From contig NC_045140.1 in NCBI RefSeq assembly GCF_008831285.2, positions 22,132,370-22,196,369 on the forward strand: a DNA stretch of 64,000 nucleotides. Direction: 5' to 3'. Shown here in pieces: positions 51,339-63,800 of the stretch. The position numbers and the translations under genes were made by a program. The notes under the pieces are model-generated. The model searched no databases. It saw nothing but the letters and a program-made list of their open reading frames with translations, and was not told the origin of the DNA. This DNA comes from Nymphaea colorata. Lineage: Eukaryota; Streptophyta; Magnoliopsida; Nymphaeales; Nymphaeaceae. Position 1 is the stretch's first letter. Every line of letters starts with the position of its first letter.

Positions 51339-51888
51339 GGCGGGAGAGATTCGCTCCCAAATTTTCCCCTTCCTGGAGAGTTGCAAGCCAAATCGTTCTA
51401 GGGCACCGATCTTGCGAATTTCCCAATCAAGGATTTCTGTGCTTCTCCAATAAGTCTGTTTATGCTTTTCATTAATTTATTTTTTATTATTTTCCAATCT
51501 TATTTTTCGATTTCAAGATTCCGGAAAAGTAAGATTAATCTCCCGCGAGGGTCCGTGCGTCGAGAAATTTTGCTACATTTGTTTTTCCAGCCATCTCTCT
51601 CTCTCTGTCGCGTTCGGCTGTGAATGACGGTCGACGTTTGATTGTTGATTCCCAATGCCTGGTGATTCAGTCTTTTTATTCGGGGCGCTTGGTTTTCTAG
51701 GGTTTGCTGGTCCCGGGGCTGGAGGTTTTTCCGTTGTTTCTGGGTTAAAATGTGATTGAGAAGATTGGGGAGAGGGGATTTAATGATGTTTCGTTTAGTC
51801 GCTTAGCTGAACACAGGAGATTTTTGGGTTTAGGGTTAGGTGTTGAATCTGGGCAACTCCCCGAGGGGGTTTGAGGTGGTGTAATCAC

Positions 51889-54800
51889 ATGGAGAGTGGG
51901 GGAGGATTGGTGACGTCGGCAGGGCACAGCTCCTCATCGTCCGTTCCGTCCTTGCAGTCTTCAAGGAAGGAATGGAAGGCCAACAACGACCATGCGCTTC
52001 GCGATTCTGGTGTCCAGGTAAATGGCGGAAGGGTTGGATACATCTCCTCGTTGCTTAGTGTTTCTTTATGTTTTTCTTTACAGGAAACTCCTTTGTTTTC
52101 CTTTTGAACGTCCGGCTTTACCCCACCGTTTTGGGTTATTTATGTTCCCTCGAATCTTGGGCAGGAGTTGGAAAGATCGAAGTTGAGCCAATCGGATGAG
52201 AAGACGATTTATGAGGTACGAATGACTGCTATTCAACTTATTTAACTTTGTAGCAGTTTGCATGTTTCATCTGTTATGCCCTCAGAATTTCGTTCAAGGT
52301 ATTCTTGCGTGAGTAACTCATGTCAGGTATTTTTCGTGAACCAATGAGAGGTTTCCAGCCCATGCCCTCTTTCCTGCGGACGCGTTTCCGTTGGCATCCT
52401 TTTTTTTTTTTTTTCAGTTGGTTGGATAAGAAAAAGACTAATTCAGTTTATATAAGTATCGTCTTGGAACGTAGTTTTTTGTATCTATATTGCTGCCTGC
52501 TGGATAGAAATTTTAACACTGGATTGTCTTCATTATTGGAGTTCCTTAACGTGGAGACTTTCTAGCGATTCTGGCTGATATGCTTAATTCTTATCATTGG
52601 TGTCACGCAAGGTGCAGCAAGGAACTGGGCCTCTGGATGTTGATTTTTGTTCGATTACTATAGATAATGGGGTGCACGATGATCCATTGCAGCAGAGACT
52701 TCGTGATGTCACCAGACAGAGAGAAGAACTGCAACAAATGGAAATTGAACTCAGGGCTCGGGTTATTGCTGGGACAGAAATTATGGAAACGCGCAAAAGT
52801 TTTGAGTCTCAACTCAAGGACCATGCTGAAGCCTATGCTAACCTGAAGGTGTGTACAATTTTCATGTTCCTATGTCATGGTTTATGTATTTAGTAAGCAA
52901 AGAAGTTGTGAGTCCAATATGTATCTCGTTCTTTTGTTGGCAGTCAGCAAGGCTTGTGTGTAGTCCATGTTTTGCCTCCAAACTACATATATATTGGCAT
53001 CCTAACTCCTATTGATGTATCGTTGGAGGTGCCTGTCTTTCTAAGGACATTTGGTGATTCCCAACAATAAATGCAACTAAAATGTAACATATGCACTCAA
53101 CCCAGCTACTATACGGAAGCTCATAGAGATTGATGACGGATGTTTGAGGATTGAAATGCTTTCAGAATTTGAGGTTTTCTTGTACGAGTTTAACAATCTT
53201 GCAGCATATTGAGAATCAGATGCTTTTTTTTAAAAAAAAAAAAAAAATTCTTGTGATACTAACCAGTTCTGGTAGATTGTACTATTTTTAGATGGTTTAC
53301 AAATCTCAAACATGTTTTGATTAACCGGTAGTCCTTTTACTATCTAAAGACGGTCTTTCCCATTTGTGTTAAGGGATTTTTAGTGGTGGTTCATATCGTT
53401 CTATGGTTTTTCTGAAACGAGAAAACTCAATCTTAGTGTTAGTGTTGGGTACTGAATATAATTTTCTTCCTCCTAGGGCAAGTTTGATTGCAGATATATT
53501 TGTATGGCACCTGTGCTCATTTTGCATATGTGGCAGCCATTTCCTTTGCCATTGATGGTTCAGGGTTATATATAGTTGCTTTTTCCTTTGTAGCTTTAAG
53601 TTAATGCTTCCTGGAAGCATTACCATGCTCATGGGTGTTTTGGGCCTTGTGGCCTGCTGAAAGCAGTTATTTCTTTTTTTGAGTTTGTATTTTATATTCT
53701 CCTGACTTAAATTACTCTTTATTTAAAAGGAGCAACTCCAAGAAAGAGAAGAATTCATTCGTGAGTTGGAGAAGAAGATGGAAGATATGGATAGAGAGCT
53801 TCGTGCAATTAAACTTGACAATGAAAAAGTTTGTTCAACAGCATTGCCTATTATTATTGTTTATGCTGGTTGTTTCCATGCTGAGTTTACATATACTTTC
53901 TCTTTAATGTGTTTCTGTTCTTCTAGGCATGGGCCAAGGAGGACCTTCTTAGGGAGCAAAATAAAGAGTTGGCGACCTTTAGGTATAGACCCTTGTTCCA
54001 TGAAGGTTTTTTCTGCCAGAGTATTAAGAAGCAATATTATTTCTCATTATAAGCATTCATCATAAGAGGATAACATGCTCCTGAAGTATTCTTAGTGATG
54101 GAAATGTGCTTTGACTTTTATAAGCAATAAATCAGCTAGAGAATAGCTGGTACTTTTATTCATAGCATTATTTATAGGGATAAGGAACTCTTTCATCCAG
54201 AAGTTATGCTCTTGAACTTGACTACTTTTTATCATTGCAGAAGAGAACGTGATAATTCTGATGCTGAAAGAGCCCAACATATTACACAAATACATGAGCT
54301 CAAAGCACATATCCAGGAAAAGGAAAGGCAGTTTCTTGAGTTGGAGGAACAGGTTTGGTTTTTGCTTTCCTGTTATTCTCTACCTCTACAATTTCAGAAA
54401 CTTTTATGTCAGTTGGTAATAATAAGTTTCAACACTGAGTAGCAGGGTATGAGAGGGCAAACCTATTGTTATTGTTGGTTGACATCGTCACAGCTACTAC
54501 TATGTGATATTGTCTGAGTTTTCTTGGATTGTAGGTAGAGGACATGAACTATGTGTCTTTTCTTTCTTTCATGCATATGGTGGCTTGTTTTATACCCAAA
54601 TTAAAGCATAGTTGCAAACATAGTCACAAATATCTTTTGGAGTTTTAAACGGCGAGGTTTTTCTCAAGTATAATACGACGAGCTTAAAAAAAATGGAAAA
54701 GGGGGTCAAGTATGGTAATTTAAAAAAAAAATTTAAAAAACTAAAAATTAGAAAAAAATAAAATAAATGTAAACTAATAAGACATCATTAAAAAAATAAG

Positions 54801-57800
54801 TAGATAAACAATATTTAATAATTGAAAAATGGAAACAAGTTGTCTGATTTGATAATACATAAATAAGGGCAAGTTCATAACTAGCAGTATATAGCTCTCA
54901 TGGCTTTACAATACAAATCAAGTCTTTATTTGCTTTAGAGAATAGATCAATTCTTAAACTTCATCGCATGAAGTAGAGTCATCTTCTTCACTTATTCTAT
55001 TACGTTCACATTCTTCATCACTTTTTTCTTTTCAATTTGAAGGCCAGTTATTCATCCTAGGCTCTAGTTTTTCTTCTTCAGGAAATGAATTCACATGGTC
55101 AATATAGCTTGGGTTTGCATTTATCTTCTTTATTTCTGCAGCTATGTTTTGTAAATGCATATTCATTCCAATGAATACCAAATCAATTGATCTGAATGGT
55201 AAATGATTGTTTCTCTTCTTCATGTTAGCAGCTTTAAATGCACTCCAATTCCTTTCACAAGTTGAGACACTGCATGACTAACTCAAAATATTAATTGCGA
55301 TGCTTTGATGTGTAGGAATAGAAGATCCAAATATCTCTCACAAAATACCTAACATAAATAAAAAATAGACAAAATTAAGAATTATATAGTTGTAAATCTG
55401 TAATTAAAATATTTAAGTTATTTGTCCAATCATCAAATTTTAACAAAAATGGGGGCACTTACAACACATGGATGTGCAGTGTCAATAACACTTATGGCTA
55501 ACCCATCACAAAAAGTAATATAGGATTTTTGTTGTGGTACTTGATAAATTCAAGATCCATTGTTGCATAATCCTCATGAGCAAGAAGCTTTTTTGTTATT
55601 AAGTCCAAACATTCTTTAACTTATTTATCCATGTTTACCATGTTATTATAAAACAAATGATGATTTAGATAAGTTTCTGCAACATATATGAGACAAATTA
55701 CAATTCCATGTCTTACCAATTATATTCTAGTATGACATATACTTTTCTTTTCTGTCTTCGCTTGCATTCCTGATAACTTATTTAGCCCTCTCAAGTGCTT
55801 TATATAAATAAACCGTAGTGGCCCATTCCCCATTAGCCTCTTCAGTACTCTCACTAATGGTTCAACAAATCTGATTATTTTCATTCCATTTTCTTAATCT
55901 CCATTTTGAATGAGATTTGTAACTTGTAAGTTATTTTCTATCGTTCTTTTCAGTTTTTTCTACATGCCTCCATTCATTGTAGGCAACCATAAACCTCATG
56001 TCCTCTTCTTGTTTAAAGATAGAATCCAAAAAAATTAATTGAGAGACAAATCTAGTGATACCAGGCCTTCTTAACTCCTTTCCCTTTGTATAAGTTTTCA
56101 TTATGTCAAAAACCTGTTGCTTATTGTATGTGAACTTGACATTTTCCCTTGCTTTGCTTATGATATTTGCTATGTCTTCTAAACAATCAATGTCTTCAAA
56201 GTTCAAACATTAAGTCAATGCATTGGCCAGCGTAAGATGTGGTAAAAATGTTTGGATCAATATTGTGAAAGGCGTAGCGTAATGTGTATCGGACGGGTCG
56301 ACCTATACACCTTATCGTAATGTATCACAAATGTAGTGTAGCATATCGTATTTTTTTTAATTTAAAAAATAATTAAAAAATCAGAAAATATAAACAAAAA
56401 AATCACAATTCATAACTTCAAAACATATAGTTATCATCTTTCATGATTTAACGATAATCCACGTCATTTGCATCATCATCTTCATTATCATCTTCATTTT
56501 TTTCATTAATTGCTTCTATCCCTTTTGTTGGAATGTCACCAACATTCCATTGCTCTCCAACCTCTCCTTCAAAAAGCTCTGCTGCTCCTTCAATGTTTAG
56601 AAAATCAAGATCGTCCTCATCAAGGATCGCAGATGGTTCTTCTTCAATCAATAATCTAATACATCAAAATTGTCAAGACTGATGGGATCAAACCGAGTGT
56701 GATGCTTCCTCGTAGATGCTGCTTCTATTTGCCTAAAGTGCTACAGAGTTTAACAAATTGTTAAAAATTAAAATATATATTAGAATTTGCAATTTTGCAT
56801 AACAAATTTATTTAATTTTGCCTCAACGTCATATTATAACGAACAAAAACAAGGTCATTCAACATTTTATTTTTCAGCCTATTTCTATTCTTATTGTAGA
56901 TGTTCTGAAATACACTTCAATTTCTTTCACAACCTGTTGCACTACATGTTTGGCTGAGGATTCTAATTGCATGCTTCTTTAATTATGGGCAATCAAGCCC
57001 AAACCTACTCCACTATAAATCTAATAACAGATGGAAAGTAACTATGAAATAGTAAATATATGACAAGGTAGAAACATCAAATAAAATAACAATAAAAAGT
57101 TAGGTCAGATAAAGTCCGTTTTTTCTAATACCTGGATGCGAGAATGTCCTGCATCAAATTGTTGCGTCTCTCCCCATGTTACCATAGCAAGTATCATATT
57201 TGTTGATCGACACGTGGACAACATTTTGTTCTCTATAATCACTTACCAATATCTCAATACAATCCAACATGCTATACTTGACCTCTTTGTCCTTCTCGAA
57301 AGTGGGAAGATAACTGATAGTAGGATTTAAGTAGTAGGTTGCTGCATGAAGTGGTGATGAAGTTGTCTAGACCACCTTTCATCTATAATCTTCCATATAG
57401 GCATGTACAACTTTTTTTCCTTTAGATTATCTCTAATGACTTCCTTTGTCCATAGGCTTGTATAAATATCCAATAGAAGGTCTATCTTCATTGTCAACCA
57501 ATCTGAGGACATTCACTAGAGGTACACAAACCTTCAATAAGTTCACATATGATTCTCAAAATTCAGTGTTGAATATAGTTTCCACAACTGTCGTGGCCTT
57601 TCTTTTATAGGCATGTCATAGGTGGATATGCAGCCCAATCATCACTTGAAAACATCTTTGCCTGAGAGGATTTCTTTGCTTGACTATACCCTGCACAGTC
57701 AAAACATTTATAGCAAACCATGTTTGGGTAGGTCGAATCAATTCAGCCCCATTTGTGAATTTTTTCATCAGGTTCAAGATATGAACATGATTATAAATAA

Positions 57801-60800
57801 ACTTTGTGATTTCTTGGCATCTTTGAACTGTCCACTTCATATCATCTCTTTCACCAAGATCCTGAAGCATTAGATTTAAACAATGAGCGACACATCAGCT
57901 CCAATAAAATGTCCCATATCGTGCTGCTAACATTTCACTTGCAGCTTTATAATTTGCTGCATTTTCTGTGATAAATTGCATGACATTTTCAGGCCCAACT
58001 TCTTGTATAACTTTATTTAAAGTCTCACACAAAACATCAACAGCCTTAGGAGCTATGTCACATGGGTGTAGGTGTGGGATGCGGCAAGTTCTAAAAAAAA
58101 TTCGGTGAGGGTGCGACGAGATCATATATATATATATATATGTATGTATGTATACATATATTATCTACATATATATGTTATTTGTTATATAAGTAATTTT
58201 ATTTGTATATATTTTAAACTTTTTTTTATCAAGGTTTCCTTGAATCGATATATCAATGAATACTTGGCTGAAAGATTTTTCAGAACGGCCAAAACACATT
58301 TGACTCCGTGTCGGGCCGCACAAGTACCAGCACCTGCACCAACGCAGGTGCAGGTGCGCCACCGTAGTTGGCGCACCCGTGTGACTTAGCTTAGGAGTAT
58401 AAAAAAAATTAATATTTTTTAAGAACATTGTACCTAAGGGGCAATATGCAAGGAAGTTTACTAATGTTTTGTTCTTGATGTTTGTCCACTCGTCAGCCGT
58501 TCCACTGCATTCTGTGTTTTTCCATCTCAATTTCAGTTCATCACAATTTGCCTTGACATCTCTAACTACATTATTATGAACTTTACCTCACAATTTATGA
58601 TAAGAGGGCATTTATACCCTTGACCTTCAGAAGCGATGACACCTGCTATAGGCTGGAAATGACGCATGGAAATGACAAAAGTGTGCTGCATTAGAGGGCA
58701 TGGATGCGTCATAGAACCACCTCTCTATTGTGTCATTTGCTGCGTCAATAATATCCTTTGAACACATGGCTGTACGAATCTCAGGTTGGCACTTGCAACA
58801 GTATAAATGGGAAAAAAAATTCTTGCTCGAGTCGGATCCAATACTCGACCTCAAAGTAGGTACTCTACCATCACTAGTTCAATAGTACGACCATGACTCC
58901 TGCCACATCTTCGTGAAATTGTACCTGCACCTTTTCTCTTTCTGGTTGCAGTTGAAGAGCCACCTCTATGCATGATGAGTTTCCCTTTATCTGTTCCCAA
59001 ATTGACACCAACATCTTTTTTGAGCTCAACATCTTACTTTTGCTTCCTTCCTCTTCATATGGGTCCCCATTTCCTACATCTAAGTCACACTGATGTTGCA
59101 TTTTTTACTAACGCACCAGCGTTGACGCGAGGCAGGTGCGGGTGAGACCCGGTTCACACCCAACCACAGTCAAGGAGAGTCGGGTGCGGTCAGCTGCACC
59201 CGACCGACCTTTTTTGTCATTTTTGAACTCGCACACTACTCGCGTTTGACGTGAGTCGGGTGCGGTCAAACCGTGTTATCAGTGTTGTATGTATTGTACG
59301 ATATGGGGCCGTATCGTACGATACGTGTCGCCGCGTTTCGGAAATGTGATACGATACACCACCTGTATCGTACACTTAAAATACAGGCACCGTATCGTGT
59401 GATACAGTTACGATACGTAACGATACAGTTACGTTACAATACAGTTACGATACGTTAAGTTTTACTGATTTTTTATGATTTTTTCAGAATTTTTTCTATT
59501 TTTATTATTATTATTATTTTAAAAATACGATACAGTTACGATACGTTACGATATTTTACGATACAACATATCTTAAAGCCAGACCGATACGGCTTACGAT
59601 ACTCTTTTTACAACATTGCGTGTCATGGACTTTTTTGTTCATTTTTTTATTTATTTTTATTTCTTTAAAAATGATTTAGGGCACTATCGTGCCCCTTCCC
59701 ACGGCATAGCTTCCCTTCCTGCGGCATAGCTTCTTCTTCCCGCAGCAGCCATTCCTGTCTTCTCCCTCTTGCATTGAAGCACCCACCTGTGACCAACGTT
59801 TGCATTTTCGATGGCTGGCGACTGAGCTTGTTCCTCCGTCGGCGACTATAACTAGACGGTCGGTCGGCAAGGGTGTTGTTCCTCCGACAGCAGAGCTTGC
59901 CAGATTTTTTCTGGCAGCTTTCTCTGGTTCTTCAAATCCCATCTTACAGTCCTTTTCTTTGTTTTATTAATCTCTTGTGCGTTGTATTGATTTCGTTTTC
60001 ACGTTCCTTTTTTCATTAGATGTTAGTTTAAAATTTTTAACGATTCTTCTTAGTTTGGTCTCTGCCGTCTGAATGAGTGAATGTTTCATTGATTGTTTTT
60101 ATTTGTTTTCTGTTTCTATTTTTTTGTTTCTGTCATCAAGACTCAGCCAGACAGCCACTCAAGGCTTATGAGTGCTGCAAAGCCTGCTATAATGCTAATT
60201 TTTCTGTTCTAACTGTTCTGTTTTAATTTTTGAACATTAAAATGATTAAATGAGTATTTTTTTTGCTGCAGCCTGCACTGACTTTTACTGTTTTACAGTT
60301 TTACTTGTTTAGCGTGTTCTTTTTACCTGTTTTGAATTTCCTCTTTAACCATGGCGTGAGTCATGACTGTGTGTAATGGGGAATGAGTGGGCAGTGAATA
60401 GAAAGGCTGAAGGGCTGGGGTGCAAGAAGGTTGATGCTCACGGCATCCATTGTTGCTCAGCCTCACAAGTATTACAGATCACAATATTTCTTGATTAGTG
60501 TTTTGATATTTTGATAATTTTGTGGTTTATAGATAATTTTTGTCATATATATATTATATATATATATATTATATATATATATATTATAATAATAAATTCA
60601 TAATAATAAAAAAATATCCTCGCCCCACCGTCGCACCAAAATTTTTTGAGATGTGCTGCTCCTGCACCGGCGCCGACAGCCCGCACCTATGTGACATAGT
60701 CCTACATTTGCCTCGTGCATTTCCTTTTCAATCCTATTTGCTTTCATGATATTAATAAGCTCCAAATGTTGGTGCTTGACATAACATGACAATGGGTTCT

Positions 60801-63800
60801 CTTGGACAGTGCATTGAGCCACATCGTTGTGTGTACCAGCTATATGGTGTTTTTAAAGCGAGAGATCTCTCCTGATATGATTTGCTTACAAAAATTACAC
60901 GTAACTTTTAACCTATCTTTGGGATCCACCCTCGTACACCACTACCATGCAGGGTTTGACATTATGTCTTCACAAAACAAGTAAAAACCTACGATTAACT
61001 GTTGGAAATAAGAGAAATGAACAATTCAACGGTGAAAATGAGTAATTTTTTACTTTCTTGTTGTTAAAAACCAGAAAACTCTTTCTCCAAGCTTCCCACT
61101 GTTTCCACTACGAGAAAGCTTCTTCACCGGCTAGTAGACTCTTCCAAATTAATGATTCCTCAGTGATTTTTGATGAAAATGAGCAAAGTGATTTTTGATG
61201 AAAATGAGCAAAATCTCTCTCCCACGTCTCTTGGAGTTTTTAGAAACAAGAAGAGAGAGAGCGGAGCGTTTAAAACTTGATGCAAAAAGGGGCCGTCAGG
61301 CCCCTTTTTTCCTTTTCCCCGCATCATACGATACGAGGGTGTATCGCCCGTTTCATACGATATGGTGAGTGTATCGACTGTGTATGATATGGTGATCGTA
61401 TCGACCGTATCGTACGATATAAGCAATACACTTACAATACAGGAGCGTATCATGTATCTAAGCATACCGTATAGGTTTATACGTGTGTGTATCGTATGAT
61501 ACAAAGAACATTGGTTTGGATATCTCCCTTCGAGAATATGTTTTTGCCCTTCTGAAATTGCTTCCATTATTTGTAACAATATTTACAACATTGTTTGCCC
61601 CAATTTCTTCTATAGCTGAAGATTAAAAGTCAACTATGATATAGCATTTTTAGGACCTTCTTCTACATGCTTTGCTTCCAAAATATGGTGCCCGTTGGAG
61701 AGATCATTGTGTCTTTCCAAATATCATACATAATTGTGCGTCCACACCATGGCTATGTTTTCTTCATTTCATCAACATATGATATGACATTTTCCTTTGC
61801 TTCATCTAGTAGTTTTTTCTTTGTTGTTTCACTGCTTGGGAGAATGTATCCTAGGTCAAAGTTTGTAGTAGCTGCAACAAACTTCTTGAAATCCACTAAT
61901 TGAAACAAATTGAAAGGTAAGTTGTTCATTACAATAGCTTTAAATGAGAGCTGGTCAACAAAATCTTTTTTTTTTGTTTTTTTTTCTCCTTACGTTTCTC
62001 TTATCGATCCTTCATGAGTGCTCAACGAAGTTTCTTGGAACATTAAGAAAATTTTCTGTGGGTTGATAGGCTTTCATGTTTTCGTATTCCTTCTCTTCCT
62101 TTCTTTCATTTCTTAAAACTTATCACATAAATTGTAATTTCTTTCTGGACAGGCTTATAAAGGATCGACTTTGCTGTCATTCTGTAATTCCTTTCATTGT
62201 TCCCTTGTTTTTGTTTTAAAGGATGACAACTTCATGTGTTTGTTGATTGAATACATTAGGCTTGGGTACTGGAACTTTACATTTTGAGTTGTTTTTCCTA
62301 GGTTTGTTCGATGAACATGAAATTTGCCTAACAAGTTCTCACTGTTACAGCAAAGGGTTGCCCAAGAAACAATCATGTACAAGGATGGCCAACTTAGAGA
62401 GGCACAAACTTGGATAGCCAGAGTCCAAGAAATGGATGCATTTCAGTTGACTGCCAATCACTCATTGCAAGCAGAACTTCGTGAACGTACTGATCAATAT
62501 AATCAGCTTTGGTTGGGTTGCCAAAGACAGGTTGATGTCTCCCTCTCTGATAATACCCTTTCCAGTAACCTTTTTTGCCATTTCCTCTCTCTTTATGTTG
62601 ATTGTTTAAGTGGCAGAACGTTAAGTTCAGTTTTCACTCAAAAAAATTAACTGTTTATTTTGTTAATGCTAGTTGGCAGATATGGAGAGGCATCACATGC
62701 AAACTGTACAGCAACTTCAAGCTGAATTGGCAGAGGCACGTGAACGGTGTGGTGTCTATAATGAAGATGTTTCAGTGGCAAGAGTTAATGAAAAAGATTC
62801 TTCTCATTATGTACAGAAGAAGGGCAACCAATTTGATGTGAAGGGTGGTGCTGGTTCTAGTTCTAACTCTATGGTTCTGCCAAATGGGAACACAGAAAGT
62901 TCACCGTCTTTTGCTTCAGCCACTAACATATCGCCCAAGGTAGGAAACATTAAATGCTTAGTAGTTAATAAATAGCTTTTATTTTGTTATAATCTTTCCA
63001 TTCTTGATGTTCAACTATTCTAAACTTTGTTTTTCTGTTCATTTTTCTCTATTTCTCTGTTTGTTGCATTAGTACTTGCCTGAAATTGTAGACATGCACC
63101 TTTGCATGTTCATTGACTTGTAGTTTGCGAGATAAGATGACATGGCTCTTAAACATTTGATAATCACATCATTCCTTCTGGAACCCAGAACATGGAAAGG
63201 GAAAATTCTAGCCCCCTCTTTTAACTTTGGATGTGCTCAATTACTGTTACTGATATTTGATTATTTGCACTCATGAAAGTGAGCATGTGAGAAGTCACTA
63301 AGAACATAACTGCATTACCTGGAGAAAATAATAATGGAATTTGATACTTTTTATTGCCATGAGGCCTGAAGCTTGTTCTATCTATGCCTAACTGATATAA
63401 TTCATCTTGTTAAAATTTCCCTTATCATCATTGTTATATGTCATTTATCAATCTTCTGTACTGCCAGAAAAGAAAATTCCTACATGTATTCAGTCTCCTA
63501 CACCAATATGTTTCTTGCTGCTGCTGGGATTTCTTTTTCTTTTTTATGTATATGGATTTTTCATACTTTGAACATATGGAACACATCTAGTGAGTCAATT
63601 AATTTGTCTGAAGTTGAAAAATGCATGATCTACACCTTTCATGGCTTTTGATTTTACTTTATTACATTTTGCAGCTTGATCATGCACCTGCAGTTACAGT
63701 TGTTCCATCATCTGTTTATGGCATGAATGCTTTTGTTCCACCTGGGCATGTTCCTCCTTTACATCCATACATAATGCACCAAAGTGGTATCCCACACGCG

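Larger units (their letters stand above)
59080..60699. mobile_element. 1.6 kb non-autonomous hAT-type element inside the inner hAT
   Basis: Flanked by a perfect 8 bp duplication TCCTACAT (59,072-59,079 and 60,700-60,707). Termini are CTAAGTCACACTG (left) and, read inward, CTATGTCACATAGGTGCGGG (right), the same family as the 337 bp element. It is GC-rich near its ends (GTCGGGTGCGGTCA, CCTGCACCGGCGCCGACAGC). One open frame at 59,676-59,942 (minus, 88 codons) shows no known domain. It carries the 339 bp MITE and an AT microsatellite. Confidence 0.9.
56448..60985 (-). pseudogene. Transposase of the inner hAT (BED finger, DUF659, dimerisation domain)
   Basis: Minus-strand order: BED zinc-finger remnant at 60,985-60,710 (HIAGTHNDVAQC, with stops just before), linker at 59,071-58,880, DUF659/catalytic region at 58,850-57,616 (IERWFYDASMPSNAAHF, DEWTNIKNKTLVNFL, ITENAANYKAASEMLAARYG, CVAHCLNLMLQDLGE). 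It continues with a damaged segment at 57,600-57,330 (VLRLVDNEDRPSIGYLYKPM), the dimerisation motif near 56,985-56,850 (AIRILSQTCSATGCERN then stop in place of Trp) and an acidic tail ending at 56,448. Several stops and shifts lie in the C-terminal half, so it is inactive as read. Two small elements interrupt it at points where the frame on both sides agrees. Family members cut and paste DNA in the nucleus. Confidence 0.85.
56258..61513 (-). mobile_element. Inner hAT transposon with perfect 8 bp target duplication
   Basis: A 5,256 bp element flanked by GTTTGGAT at 56,250-56,257 and 61,514-61,521. Termini are CAATATTGTG (left) and, read inward from the right, CAATGTTCTTTG. Both subterminal regions are rich in TATCGTA-type motifs (56,270-56,355; 61,320-61,500). 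It lies inside the outer hAT relic and itself contains three smaller elements. It carries the transposase pseudogene described separately. Confidence 0.9.
54619..61965 (-). mobile_element. Outer hAT transposon relic (DUF659 type), interrupted
   Basis: Minus-strand transposase remains in two blocks separated by the inner hAT. 61,965-61,522 encodes NNLPFNLFQLVDFKKFV, ETTKKKLLDEAKENV and VTNNGSNF. 56,249-55,930 encodes CIDLMFE, DIDCLEDIANIISKARE and LRRPGITRFVSQLIFLDS. The C-terminal dimerisation motif is at 55,320-55,160 (INILS, stop, SCSVSTCERNWSAFKA). No BED zinc finger was found upstream and frame shifts are present. The probable left terminus is CATAGTCACA at 54,619. The right terminus was not found, so the element is likely truncated. 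Non-functional. Confidence 0.8.

Noticed and set aside
59676..59942. 88-codon frame in the 1.6 kb element as a gene
   Set aside because: Composition follows local GC content; no domain recognised and no splice or promoter support.
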